The notes under the pieces are model-generated. The model did no database searches and was not told the origin of the DNA. It saw only the letters and a list, made by a program, of their open reading frames with translations. A DNA stretch of 64,000 nt. It comes from Alligator mississippiensis. Taxonomy: Eukaryota; Chordata; Crocodylia; Alligatoridae. Made by a program: the position numbers and the translations under genes. The DNA lies in the NCBI RefSeq assembly GCF_030867095.1, contig NC_081831.1, positions 22,110,001-22,174,000 on the forward strand, read 5' to 3'. This document shows positions 21,546 through 31,665 of the stretch, one piece after another (the first letter of the stretch is position 1; each line of letters starts with the position of its first letter).

Positions 21546-24500
21546 GGCATGAGTGTGACTGCCCATGGGCCAAGTGTGACTGCCTCTGGCCGTCAGACTG
21601 GACACACTGGCCCACAAATGAGCAGGACTCTGACTCCCTGACAACTGTGGAGGCCACTGCCTATGCCCTCCTGCAGAAGGTGAAGCTGGGGCAGCTGGAG
21701 GAGGCCCACGGCATTGCCCGCTGGCTGGTTCAGGCCCGCGCCTATGGTGGTGGATATGAGAGCACCCAGGTGAGAGCCCTCTGCCCCCCAGGGCTGCTCA
21801 GGGACACTCACAGTGTGCTGGCTGGATCTCAGTTGCTCCTGGGTGCCTGGAGCCCCCCCTGCCACACCAAGGCCCTGCTGGGGGCAACAGGGCTGGGGCA
21901 GGATGGACCAGGCCCTAGTCAGGCCAGCAAAGGGCAGCAGGGCCCAGACGCTGCAGCGATGGTCTCTCCCGCCCCTCAGACCACAGTAGTGGGGATGCAG
22001 GCACTGGCTGGGTACCAGCTGGCACTACCCCCCCAGCCCGCTATGGAGCTGAGGGTGCAGGTGAGTGCTCCCAAGCAGCATGTGACCGAGCACTGGGCCA
22101 TCGATGCCTCCAATGCCTACCTGAGCCGCACCAGCACCAAGAAGGTCAGTGGCCCCCTTCCCCACCCAGTGATGCTGGGCTGGATCAGACCCCCACCCCC
22201 CACTCATCACCAGCCCCTCCCTTGCAGTTCTTGGCCCAGAACACCCTGGAAATCAGCGCCAATGGGATGGGCATTGGCACGGTGACGGTGAGTGCAGAGT
22301 GGCTGGGGGCTCCTAGCAGGGGAGGGGGGAGGCCCAGGGCAGGATGATGAAGCTATTCCCAGCCTAGAGCAGGCAGCCAGGACACAGGGGTTCTCACCTA
22401 GCTCTGGAAGGACCTCGTGCTCTAGGGCAGGGGTGATCCAGGACTGCTGGGTCCTACCTGGTGTGGGACCAGGGGGTAGCTCTTGGACACATACCACGGC
22501 CTCCTCCAGATGCTGACGGTTTACTACACACTTCCCACGGAGAGGGAAGGCACCTGCCAGGCCTTCCACCTGGACGTGGCTGTTCAGGACACCCCCAAAG
22601 GTATGGCCAGGACCCATGTGCCCCTCAGTCCCCCCCACCGGGCACCATGCCTTTGCCTCCTGCAGCCACACTGACCCCAGGGGTTTACAGACAAGAAGAA
22701 GCGGAACTTTATAGACACCTTCTGGCTCAGGATCCGTGCCAGGTAACACCCCCATCCTCCCCCCACCAGCCTCTGAGGCCTGGACACCATGCCCAGTTGG
22801 TGGAGGGGTTGGGGGTAGGGGGCTGTATTCACCGCCCAGAGATGTTGCAGATGTCCCAGCACCTGTCTTGGTGGAAACCCCTGCCCCCTGCCCTGGTGTC
22901 CCTGCCAGAGGGCCCCCTGCCCCGCCTTCTGTAGGGGGCACAGAGTGGAGAGGCCTCCCCAGCCCAAGACCCTGCCCATTAGCTGAGACAGCCTATTCCC
23001 AGGGCGCAGGGGGGGCGAAATGCCACAATGACCATCGTGGACATCTCCATGCTCACTGGCTTCTACCCCGACCTGGACGACCTCAAAAAGGTACCTGAGG
23101 GCTAAGGCCATCTAGGAAGGGCAGGTGGGGGTGGGTGGAAGTGGGGCTGGCAGGACACTCTCTGCTAGTGACCTTTACCCCCTGCTGCACTGGCCTCAAG
23201 CTGAGAGGTCCCTGCCAGACAGTGACTGGCTTTGACAGTGACAGGCTTTGTTTTTTGTTGTGGGGTCTAACTTACCTGGAGCTCCCAGCGGGGGAGGGAG
23301 GGGTCTCTGATGCTCTCGGGCCTTGGCCCAGTTCTGGGAGCTGCCCTGCACCATGGCCGGTTCTGTGACTGCTGCTACCCATAGCTTACCAATGTGGTGG
23401 AGCAATACATCTTCCTCTATGAGACCAAGTCTACGCTCAGCAACAGCTCCGTCATCCTCTACTTCAGTGAGGTGAGGTGTCACCCCACCCCCCCTCTACT
23501 GGCAGCACCCCTGAGCCAGCCCCAGGCACCCTAGTGTCTCCCCTCCCAGCCATTGTGAATAGGGGCCCTGGGGTGCTGCTCCAACCACACTCCAGCATGG
23601 CCCCCTTGCCTGCTGCTCTGCTCAGCACAGGCCAGGACAGGAGGGGGGCTCTGCCCTGTGACCTGCTGCCATGTGACATCTTAAGCAACCAGAGAGGCAG
23701 CAGGGGCATGGAGCAGAGCTCAACGATGGAGGCAGAGCTGGACTCCCTGCATATCTGTCCATCTCTCTACAGATGTCCAGTGAAGAAGAGGTTGAAATCT
23801 GGTTCCGCATCCACCAGCATGTGGAGGTGGGGCTGCTGCAGCCGGCTGCTGTCACCGCCTGTGAGTACTATGAACCCTGTGAGCACCCGGGGTGTGGGAG
23901 GGGCTGGGGGCACTAATGGGGTCTGGCTACCATCCCCCAGGCCAGCTAACAGCCCTTCTCCAGGCACCTGCATTCAGTATTGCCCCAGTTCCTAAACTCA
24001 GCCAGACCTGTGAGAATCCACCTGGTCTGGACTGAGTGCCCCAGGACATGCAGCCCAGGTGTCACTGTGGCTGCAGGGGGGACAGGGAACAGAGACCCCA
24101 GGACCAGGTGCTGCAGGGCAGGGGCAGAGGCAAGGAGTGCCCTTGCCATTGCCTTCCTCGTGCTCCTCAGCACGGCGCTGCAGCCGCTTCTACAACCTGC
24201 CAGCACAGAGTGGGCAGCTGAAGAAGATCTGCCAGAAGGAGGTCTGCAAGTGTGCTGAAGGTAATGCTTGCCCAGTGCCCCGAGATGGGCCCCCATGCGT
24301 TGCAGTGGCTCAGCCCTTCTATGCTGACCCGTTCCCCCTTTTTTCCATCCCTAGAGAACTGACCACAGCTGCATTCTAGCAGTGGAGTCAGCCAACAGGA
24401 CCTCATGGAGGCAGCCTGCTACGCCAGGGTTGACAATGGTGTGTCTTGGGCTTGGGTGGGGGGAGGGTAGGGGCAACAGCTATACTGTGGGGAGTGGTGG

Positions 24501-25696
24501 GGATGACAGCCTCTGCAAGGTCTTGTGCTGCATATGTTCCTTGCTAGGGGGGAGCTGCAGGGGCCTGGAGCAGGGGTGGGGGGCAAGCTGTGATACCAAC
24601 TCCCCACATGCCTGCCCACAGCCTACAAGGTGCAGCTGGAGCAGCACACAGCCAAGGACAGCTACGTGTACTACACCATGAGGGTGCTAGATGTCATCAA
24701 GATGGGTGTGTGCGGGGCCGACAGGGCTGCTAGAGTCCCAGGGGGTAGGGGGCAGAGCAGGGTGCACCCTTCCCTGGCAGGCAGGGCTGTCTGCAATGTC
24801 CTGGAGAAGCACCAGGGGTGCTGTGCCACAGGGGGCAAGGAGAGGCACTCCCCAGGCAGGCAGCAGGGCTTTGTGGGGAGAGGGTTGAGCCAGGCCCCTC
24901 AATGGGGAGCAGCCCTTTGCCTCCACACGCTTCACGCTTGGTTGTGCCAGTTCCTGTACCAACCTGCATCATGTGGTGGGCACGGGGGTTCCTCTCCCAG
25001 GCACGGACATGGACGCGAGTGGCCAGCCCCGGCGCTTTGTCTTGCACGCGGCCTGTGAGGAGCTGCTGGGCCTACAGGATGGGGAGCAGTACCTGGTCAT
25101 GACATCGGACTCAGACCTGTGGCTCACACAGGACAGGTTCATCTTGGAGCCCCTTGGGTGGGGGGAGCTGGAGGCAGGGAGGGAATATGAGCTGCATAGG
25201 GAGCCTGTGCCCCTCTCACTCCTACAAGCACCAGCATCCAAGCTAGAACAGGGCAGGGGCCACCCCCATACTTGGCCCCAGGCCCCAAAAACTTGAGAAG
25301 GAGCTCCAGCCTTGTAATGCCAGGAGGTCCCTGTCCCAGCACATGCCAGGCTTGCACATGCTTGGTACAAATGCATGAGTGGCCCGTTCATCACCAGGGC
25401 AGGGGAGGGGGGTCAAGTCTCCAGCCACACGCAGAGCACAGCTGAGCCTCTTCTACCTCCCTCTGCTACAGCTTCACTTATGTCCTGGGCAAGAAAAGCT
25501 ACATCCTGGCCTGGCCGCAGCAGGGGGAGGTTGGACACCAGGCGCTGGCAGGAGCCTTGGATGACTTCTCCAACCACATGAAAACTGTGGGCTGCAGCAC
25601 CTAGGGTGGCTGGACCCCTGTCCCCGCACACCCCACGAGGCTGCTGAGCCTCAGGGGTGGGGACCCCAGACGCGCCCCGCCTGCCCCAAGATGCCC

Positions 25697-25702
25697 AATA
25701 AA
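25697..25702 (+). terminator. Polyadenylation signal AATAAA of the C3-like gene
   Basis: A canonical AATAAA lies 93 bp after the TAG, followed by a T/G-rich 'tgctgtgtcgtgtctcc' element. The short distance resembles the compact 3' UTR of C3 family genes. Confidence 0.75.
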
Positions 25703-26075
25703 GCCTTGCTGTGCCACGCTGTGCTGTGTCGTGTCTCCTGCTCCAGAGAAGGCAGTGCCAGGCCAGGGCAGACCCCGAGGCCGCCCGGTTGCGGGAGAAC
25801 GCACGAGGGGCCCAGGCCCAGCTCTGGACCTTACCCCCAGCAACAAGGGGGCAACAGAGCCCCACACCCTGCGCCAGCCCCACCCGTCGGGCGTGCACTG
25901 GCGGCGGCAGGGGTGGAGCCGCGGGGCCAGCGTGATCTCCCGCAGCACCCGCCGAGCCCGCTCCGGCCCCGGCAGGCGCTAGACACCACGACCACCGCGA
26001 AGCCCCGCCCCTAATCCCGGGCCTCGCCGCAGCCGCCTCCAGGGAAATTCCCGGAGCACCAAGGCGAAAACACCA

Positions 26076-26119
26076 CCGGAAGTGCGCGGAGCGCTAAAGC
26101 CGGCGCACGGCCGGAAGTG
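26076..26119 (+). promoter_or_regulatory. Paired ETS/GABPA sites in the PPAN promoter
   Basis: CCGGAAGTG occurs twice, at 26076-26084 and 26111-26119, within 90 bp of the PPAN ATG in a CpG-rich TATA-less region. Paired ETS sites are typical of ribosome-biogenesis gene promoters. Confidence 0.65.
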
Positions 26120-26162
26120 CCCGCGTCCCGCACGGGGGCAGAGGACAGCGTGCGGCGGCAGC

Positions 26163-29100
26163 ATGGGGCGGGCCGGCAAGGTGGGGGCCGGGATCCCCGG
26201 TGGGCCCTAAGGATACATTGGGGGGGGCCTCGAGGGGGGGGGGTCTGGGGAGAGGGTCCTGGGGGGGCCCGGCCCCACGTGGCACTGACTCCCCGCGCCC
26301 CCAGACCCGGAGCCAGAAGGCGGAGTGCGCGGCCGCGCGGCAGCGGGCGCAGGAGGACTTTGCCGCCGTCCCGCACTCCTTCGTCTTCCACCGCGGCCGC
26401 GTGGGCCGGAGCCTGCGGCAGCTCGTGCTGGACGTGCGGCGCGCCATGGAGCCGTACACAGCCCGGGCCCTCAAGGTGCGCGGGCCCCGGGGCGGGCGAG
26501 CGGGCGGGGCGCGCCGGCGCGCGGGTCACTCGGGTCTCACTGGGCGTCCCCGCAGGTGCGCAAGAAGAACGCGCTGAAGGACTTCGTGGCCGTGGCGGGG
26601 CCCCTGGGCGTGACGCACTTCCTGGTCTTCACCAAGTCTCCCAGCAGCATCAACTTCGTGAGTGCGGGGGGGGGGGCAGGCTGGGAGACCTCGGCCTGGC
26701 CTGGCCTGGCCTGGCCTGGCCCCACCCTGGGCTATGTCAGGGGCAGAGCTCCCTGCTCCAAGTTGGGACACACACTCAGCTCATGGGGAAGGCATCTGCA
26801 TCGGGTTGGGCATCTGTGACCCACCTCTGGGCAGGCAGTGCCGCCTCCGTGTGCTGCCCAGCACAGATGACGATCCCAGCCTTGCTGAGCATGTTCCTTG
26901 ATGCTGGTTCCAAAGTAAACGCACTGATGCATTTGGGGCAGGAGCTGTCGCCCACATGCCCAGGGCCCTGTGCGACCTGTAGCAAGTGGGCCCGGGCATA
27001 GTATTTTCCCACTATCGTTGCCCGTGTCTCCTTTCCTCGCAGAAGCTATTCCGGCTCCCCGGGGGCCCAACCCTGACATTCAGAGTCACTCAGGTGGGTG
27101 AGGAGTTGCAGCTACTATGGTCTCTCCTGGCTTGGGCGGGAGGGGAACTATCCCAGCAACTCCCAGGCGTTTGCAGCTGTCCAGGAGTCTCTGCTGCCCC
27201 TGTTGGCACTACTAAGCCTCCCCACTCCCCTTCTCAGTACTCACTGATCAAGGACGTAGTGTCATCACTGAAGCGGCATCGCATGCACGAGCAGCAGTTT
27301 ACCCACCACCCACTGCTGGTGCTCAACAACTTTGGGCTTCCGCAGATCCATGTCAAGCTCATGGCCACCATGCTCCAGAACATGTTTCCCTCCATCAATG
27401 TCCACAAGGTGAGTGCTGGGGCCAAGGGGTGTGGAGCATGGCCGGGGGAGGCATGGGGTCCTCATTTCTGTGGCTTACAGCTGGCTCTGCCCCTAGGTCA
27501 GCCTCAACACCATTAAGCGATGTGTGCTGGTTAGCTACAATACCGACACACAGCTCCTGGATGTCCGACACTAGTAGGTATTGGGGCTGCCCTATGACCT
27601 CAAGCCTGGGGACTTTGCTCAGCTGGAGGCAGTGATGAGAGTATAGTCTGCTGATGCATCTGTGATTTGTCCAGTAAACGCTCTGATGCCTTCCAGTTGT
27701 GGGAGTTGGGGTAGAGGGGATGGGACATGGCCTTGGTCTCATATCATGATGGAGGGGGGAAGGGGGCACCTTCTCATCCACTTGGTATTGTGGGGGGTGG
27801 GAGACTGCAGTGTCCCATAGGCAGGGCCCTACTCTGCCTGGGACCCAGCACTGACTCACTACCACTCTCCCTGCAGCAGCCTGAAGGTTGTGCCTGTGGG
27901 GGTGAGCAAGGGTATGAAGAAGCTGCTGCAGGAGCGGTTTCCCAACTTGAGCAGACTGGAGGACATTAGTGAACTGCTGGTAAAGTGAGTGCACCTGGGG
28001 GGAGGGGGGCCATGGGGTCCCTGCTGGTACAATAAACCTACCAAGTTGCTGCCAGGCCTAGCTGCTGTCACCTGTGCCCTGGGTAGTTCCCACAGCCTCT
28101 GCTCTCTGCGTGCCTCACAGGGCTGCACCTCTACAAGACGGGAGCAGTTAGAGGCAGGTGGAGGGGCTGGGAGCCAGGATGCTGGGGTCCTGTGGAGGTG
28201 CAGGCAACCCAATAATGCTTCACGGTCCTCATTCTTTCCCCACTTGTAGGGATGTGAACCTGTCAGAGAGCGAGGCTGAGCAGGATGGGGCTCATAACAT
28301 CCTGGAGCTACCCCAGGCCTACGCTGGACGTGGGAACATGAAAGCACAGCAGAGTGCTGTGCGCCTCACTGAGGTTGGCAGGGAGGGGGAAATAAGGGCC
28401 ATCTGCATGGCCAGCTGTGATAAGCAGAACTCTTGACCTAACTGTGATCTTCAAAGTAAATGTTCTGATCTGGCCATGCAGCCCTGGGGACTCCATGTTG
28501 GGGGGGCAGGGGCTGGCAGCATTGGGATAAAGGCTGTGGGGCCCCTCATCTGATGGCTTCTGCTCCCTCCCCACAGATCGGCCCACGCCTGACCCTGCAG
28601 CTCGTTAAGGTGGAGGAGGGGCTGGGCCAAGGCAATGTGCTCTACCACAGCTTTGGTGAGTGCACCTTCCACACCTCACTTCCCTCTGCCCCGCAGGGCT
28701 GAATGTGGGTCTCACCTACCTCTGCCCCCCCTTCCTTTCCTCAGTGCACAAGACAGAAGCTGAGGTGCAGGAGATGCTCGCCCGCAGGGAGGAGAAGTTG
28801 CGGCTGAAGGCTGAGCGGCGCCGCAAGCAGGAGGCTGATGTGGACCGCAAGCAGCAGCAGCGGGAGGAGAACAGGTGGGGTGGGACTCTGGGGAGGGAGC
28901 AGGAGTAGGGCCTGGACAGAGGCTGAGCCTCATACCCTTTGGTTGCAGGAAGAAGAGCCTGGAAGGGATGAAGAAAAAGCAACAGCAGCAGGCGCAGGAC
29001 AGTGACAGTGATGCAGAGGATCCTGGGATATCGGAGGACCCAGATAGGGCTGGGACATCAGATGATGATGCTGAGTACTATCGGGAGGCTGTGGGTGAGG

Positions 29101-29633
29101 AACCCGACAAAGGTGAGAGCTGCCTTACACTACACTGCCCCCAGGACTGAGAGTACTGCCCTAGATGCAGCTGATGACACTAAAGTGACTGAGCAGGTGC
29201 AGTGACTTCAGTCCAAAGTAAACGCACTGATGCATCTGTGCCTAGACAGCGAAAGAAGGGCCTCAGCCCTGACCATCTCAGCCCTGCATTGACTAGCCAA
29301 TTTTCTTTCTCTCTAGAGCTGTTCCCAAAAAGTGCCAAGAGGAAGCAGGGGCTCTTGCGGCCCCACAGGCCCAATAAGAGACTCCGCCCTAGCCCCCCAG
29401 GGCACCTATCCACAACCCCGCCAGGCAGAGCTGGCCCCAAGGCTAAGAGGAAGAGGCCTCCAGGGCCCTGGCCGCAGCAGGACTCCCAGGGGCGGCCAAA
29501 GCAGAAAAGACCCAGGCATTTGGGGCAGCAGGGCCCCAAGCTCCCCAGTGTGAAGCTGAGGACAGGACTGCTGGGCCAACGTGGGAAAAGCGCTTGGCGG
29601 AGGCCTGGACAGCCCGGACGGGGACGACATTAG
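26163..29633 (+). CDS. PPAN: Suppressor of SWI4 1 homologue (Peter Pan), Brix-domain ribosome biogenesis factor
   Basis: Nucleolar factor for 60S subunit assembly. Twelve exons: 26163-26180, 26305-26475, 26556-26657, 27043-27093, 27238-27408, 27497-27573, 27877-27984, 28250-28373, 28577-28655, 28745-28874, 28949-29112, 29317-29633, summing to 503 residues (human 473). The Brix domain spans roughly residues 25-290 with conserved LPGGPTLTF, DVVSSLKRHRMHEQQF and NINVHK-like FPSINVHK blocks, then RLTLQLVKVEEG. A coiled, Lys/Arg/Gln-rich segment and an acidic SDSDAEDP tract follow, and the tail is very basic (nucleolar targeting). Four introns host SNORD105-like RNAs, as introns of human PPAN host SNORD105 genes. 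No AATAAA is seen between this stop and P2RY11. Confidence 0.95.
26857..26935 (+). ncRNA. SNORD105: SNORD105-like box C/D snoRNA, copy 1 (PPAN intron 3)
   Basis: Box C is weak (CAGATGA, 26864-26870) and box D is CTGA at 26924-26927. Immediately before box D the guide 'ccaaagtaaacgc' is complementary to the 18S rRNA segment GCGUUUACUUUG, placing the fifth base before D opposite the U modified by human SNORD105 (18S U799). CTGA and TGATG-type internal boxes lie between. Confidence 0.7.
27622..27696 (+). ncRNA. SNORD105: SNORD105-like box C/D snoRNA, copy 2 (PPAN intron 6)
   Basis: Box C GTGATGA (27632-27638), D' CTGA (27651-27654), C' TGTGATT (27661-27667) and D CTGA (27683-27686) are in order. 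A terminal stem forms between 'ctggaggca' and 'tgccttccag'. The guide 'ccagtaaacgct' pairs with 18S AGCGUUUACU. This is the most canonical copy. Confidence 0.85.
28403..28481 (+). ncRNA. SNORD105-like box C/D snoRNA, copy 3 (PPAN intron 8)
   Basis: A perfect 12-bp terminal stem (28403-28414 with 28470-28481) encloses box C GTGATAA (28417-28423), a C' TGTGATC and D CTGA (28465-28468). The guide 'caaagtaaatgtt' differs from the other copies but keeps pairing to 18S through two G-U wobbles. Confidence 0.8.
29162..29239 (+). ncRNA. SNORD105: SNORD105-like box C/D snoRNA, copy 4 (PPAN intron 11)
   Basis: Box C CTGATGA (29171-29177), D' CTGA (29189-29192) and D CTGA (29227-29230) with terminal stem 'agatgca'/'tgcatct'. 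The guide 'ccaaagtaaacgc' is identical to copy 1. Confidence 0.8.
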
Positions 29634-30323
29634 CATGACCTCTGTTCATGGAGGTGGGGGGAGAAAGCACCCCACTTTGTTGTATGCACAATACACCACT
29701 TGCAGCAATGTCCATGGTCTGCATCTGCTTGAGTGTGGGGCTACAGCTCCTGAGAGCTCCACAAGCCTGCAGCTCCCAGAAGTGGGGAGCTGAAAGCCTC
29801 CCCCCTGCAGTAGCATGGCGGGGCTGGCATAGTGCATAAGCCCTGTTCTTCCGCCCTGTGGTTGCAGCAGAGGGAGGAGGAGTCACTTCCTGCTCCAGGG
29901 GCCTCTTCCTTTCCTTGCAGCGGGCAGCTGCACTGATCAAAGTGCCCAGGCCAAGATCTGCAGTGCCAGGTAAGGGGCTGTTAATTGGGTGGGGGTGGAG
30001 ACCCGTATCCTGCTGTAGGCTCAGCCCTGGGGTAGTTTTGGGCCCATGGGTTAGGAGCTGAGATCCTGGGGAGAAAACATGGGCCACCCCATCCCCACAT
30101 GGCCCTGGGACAGCAACTTACCTGCAGCAACTGAGGCTTCTGTCCTATTCCCCAGGGAAAGGAGCAAGTTTCCCAGCAGCGGGTCACACCAAAGTGCCCC
30201 AGGGCCCCTGTGCAGGCCCCCCACCCCCCTCTTTTCCCTGCTGCACCCTGGCAGGGTGCAGAAGCACATGATATGGCCCTGTTCTGGGCCTCCCTAACCC
30301 CATCCCCTACTCCCCCAGACAGC
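29634..30323 (+). other. PPAN-P2RY11 spacer with a candidate 5' exon
   Basis: No AATAAA or ATTAAA is seen here on the plus strand. A 50-bp segment at 29920-29969 has a good pyrimidine tract plus AG before it and GTAAGG after it. The acceptor for the P2RY11 coding exon ('ctcccccag') ends at 30318, five bases before the ATG. Confidence 0.55.
29920..29969 (+). other. Candidate 5' non-coding exon of P2RY11 or of the PPAN-P2RY11 read-through
   Basis: 'ttcctttccttgcag' precedes and 'ccag|gtaagg' ends this segment. Joined to the acceptor at 30318 it would give a short leader before the P2RY11 ATG. Human P2RY11 also has an upstream exon, and PPAN-P2RY11 chimeric transcripts are known there. Inferred from splice signals only. 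Confidence 0.45.
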
Positions 30324-31310
30324 ATGGCAGCTGTGGCCAAAGGCCCCACTAAGGGCAACTGCAGCCTCTCCAGCTTCAGTGACTTTCAGGAGCAGCTGTG
30401 GCCAGTGCTGGTGCTGGAGTTCGTGGTAGCTGTGGTGGGCAACGGAGCAGCATTACATGGACTGGCCAGGCAGGCACAGCCCTGGCATGCAGGCACCATC
30501 TTTGCATGCCACCTGGCCACTGGCGACCTGCTGTATGCCCTGGCGCTGCCTGCACTGGCTGCCTACTACTACCCACCCAAACACTGGCGGTACGGCTCAG
30601 TCCTCTGCAAGCTTGAACGCTTCCTCTTCACCTGTACTCTCTATGGTGGCATCTTCCTTGTAGCCTGCCTCAGCCTGCTGCGCTATGCTGCCTTGGTGCA
30701 CCCGTTGGCAACCCGTGGCCGCTTAGGCCTGCACCGCGCCCACCTGCTCAGTGGGGCTGTGTGGCTGCTGGCAGCCATGCTCTCAGCACCCACATTGCAC
30801 TTCTCAGGACTACAGCTGCACCCAGGCAACACCACTGAGTGCCTGGGCACAGCCCCATTCCTGCTCCTGCCTTCTTACCTGCCCTACAGCCTGGTGTTGG
30901 CAGGGGTTGGCTGTGGCTTGCCTGGGCTGCTGACACTGTTCTGTTGTGGGGCTGTGGCTCGTGCTGTGCTACGTAGCCCAGGGCTGGCACAGGGGGAGAG
31001 GCGGCAGGCATGGGTGCTGGTGGGTGTAGGTGCGGGGCTCTATGCTGTTTCCTACTTGCCTTACCATGTCCTGCGCAACCTCAACCTGTGGCGCCGGCTG
31101 TGGGCACCAGCCAGGGAGGACTGTAGGTTCTCACAGCAGGTGCATGCTGCCCTGCAGCTCAGCAAAGTGCTGGTCACATTCCACATTTGTGCCCACCCAT
31201 TGCTCTACGCCCCTCTGGCTAACAGCCTGCGCCGCTGTTGTGCCCAGTGCCCCCATGGTCCCCCCCAGGGGGAAGCTCTGGAGCTGCAGGGGGGCAGGAA
31301 GGACCCGTAA
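30324..31310 (+). CDS. P2RY11: P2Y purinoceptor 11 (ATP-activated G-protein-coupled receptor)
   Basis: Seven-transmembrane receptor of 328 residues, shorter than human (374) mainly at the C-terminus. The N-terminus MAAVAKG with an NCS glycosylation site leads into a TM1 block (LVLEFVVAVVGNG). TM2-3 are joined by YPPKHWRYG and KLERFLFTC, near-identical to human P2Y11. The DRY-equivalent motif is LRY (human NRY), followed by HPL. TM6 has SYLPYHVLRNLN and TM7 the HPLLY form of NPxxY, as in human. The ATG at 30324 follows a splice acceptor by five bases and is preferred; an in-frame ATG at 30210 would extend into intron-like sequence. Synteny with PPAN supports P2RY11 over other P2Y genes. Confidence 0.9.
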   Translation: MAAVAKGPTKGNCSLSSFSDFQEQLWPVLVLEFVVAVVGNGAALHGLARQAQPWHAGTIFACHLATGDLLYALALPALAAYYYPPKHWRYGSVLCKLERFLFTCTLYGGIFLVACLSLLRYAALVHPLATRGRLGLHRAHLLSGAVWLLAAMLSAPTLHFSGLQLHPGNTTECLGTAPFLLLPSYLPYSLVLAGVGCGLPGLLTLFCCGAVARAVLRSPGLAQGERRQAWVLVGVGAGLYAVSYLPYHVLRNLNLWRRLWAPAREDCRFSQQVHAALQLSKVLVTFHICAHPLLYAPLANSLRRCCAQCPHGPPQGEALELQGGRKDP

Positions 31311-31433
31311 GCAAACAGGGATGGCGTATGCCCTGAGTGTACAGCTCTCTTGGCCCAGGGCTCCACTGCAGCCACCGCTCAGCCAGGGGCCATGAGACCA
31401 AGAGGGAAGGGCAGGCAGCACTCAGAGCCAGGC

Positions 31434-31439
31434 ATTAAA
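31434..31439 (+). terminator. Polyadenylation signal ATTAAA of P2RY11
   Basis: ATTAAA lies 124 bp after the P2RY11 stop with a 'tgttgctctgtgtgtctc' GU-rich element shortly downstream. Confidence 0.65.
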
Positions 31440-31659
31440 GCAGCAACTGAGCAGCTACCTGGTGTTGCTCTGTGTGTCTCAGCACTCTCCGCCTCCCACC
31501 ATCTAGATGCAGCAGCTCTTCCCATTTCCAGGGTAAATGGCTGATCCACACAGCCCATGCGCCTGCCCCGTGCTGCCACGCTGAGTCAGCCTGAGCTGGG
31601 GTGTGCGTGGGTGGGTGGAGGAAGGAGAGGAGCCACGTGGTGCCAGACTGGGATAAACC

Positions 31660-31665
31660 TTTATT
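31660..31665 (-). terminator. Polyadenylation signal AATAAA of EIF3G
   Basis: TTTATT on the plus strand reads AATAAA on the minus strand 56 bases after the EIF3G stop codon. A short 3' UTR is usual for this gene. Confidence 0.75.

Larger units (their letters stand above)
11928..25604 (+). pseudogene. C3P1: Complement C3-like gene (C3P1 orthologue by position), nearly intact but with four lesions
   Basis: Alpha-2-macroglobulin/C3 family plasma protein. I can place 41 exons from a signal-peptide exon (11928-12007, MGTGALHVLG plus a Leu run) to the stop at 25602-25604; with alternative sites chosen at exon 22 they give ~1,674 codons (human C3: 1,663 residues). Landmarks in order: MG domains to 16606, basic processing site HRRHRS (17055-17123), six-Cys anaphylatoxin domain (17352-17546), thioester region GCVEQ (19780-19794), TED exons to 22144, CUB/MG8 exons, and C345C (24355-25604). 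Odd points: Val for Gly in GCGEQ, Thr for the catalytic His (exon 20156-20318), Lys for Arg before the C3a/C3b junction. Lesions: exon 8 lacks AG (TG at 14030-14031); the exon 19 donor lies in a minisatellite; exons 21/22 are out of phase at the first AG; TGA at 24360-24362. The human orthologue is also a pseudogene. Function here is unproven. Confidence 0.72.
25605..26162. other. 3' UTR of the C3-like gene and PPAN promoter
   Basis: The first ~100 bases are the 3' UTR of the C3-like gene, with AATAAA at 25697-25702. The remainder becomes CpG-rich towards the PPAN start and holds two ETS sites. No other gene is visible. Confidence 0.7.

Noticed and set aside
24360-24362. Selenocysteine at the TGA that replaces a conserved Cys in the C3-like gene
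   Set aside because: The Cys-to-TGA position is suggestive, but the short 3' UTR shows no SECIS-like stem with the ATGA/AA/GA core, and other lesions in the locus make a nonsense change more likely.
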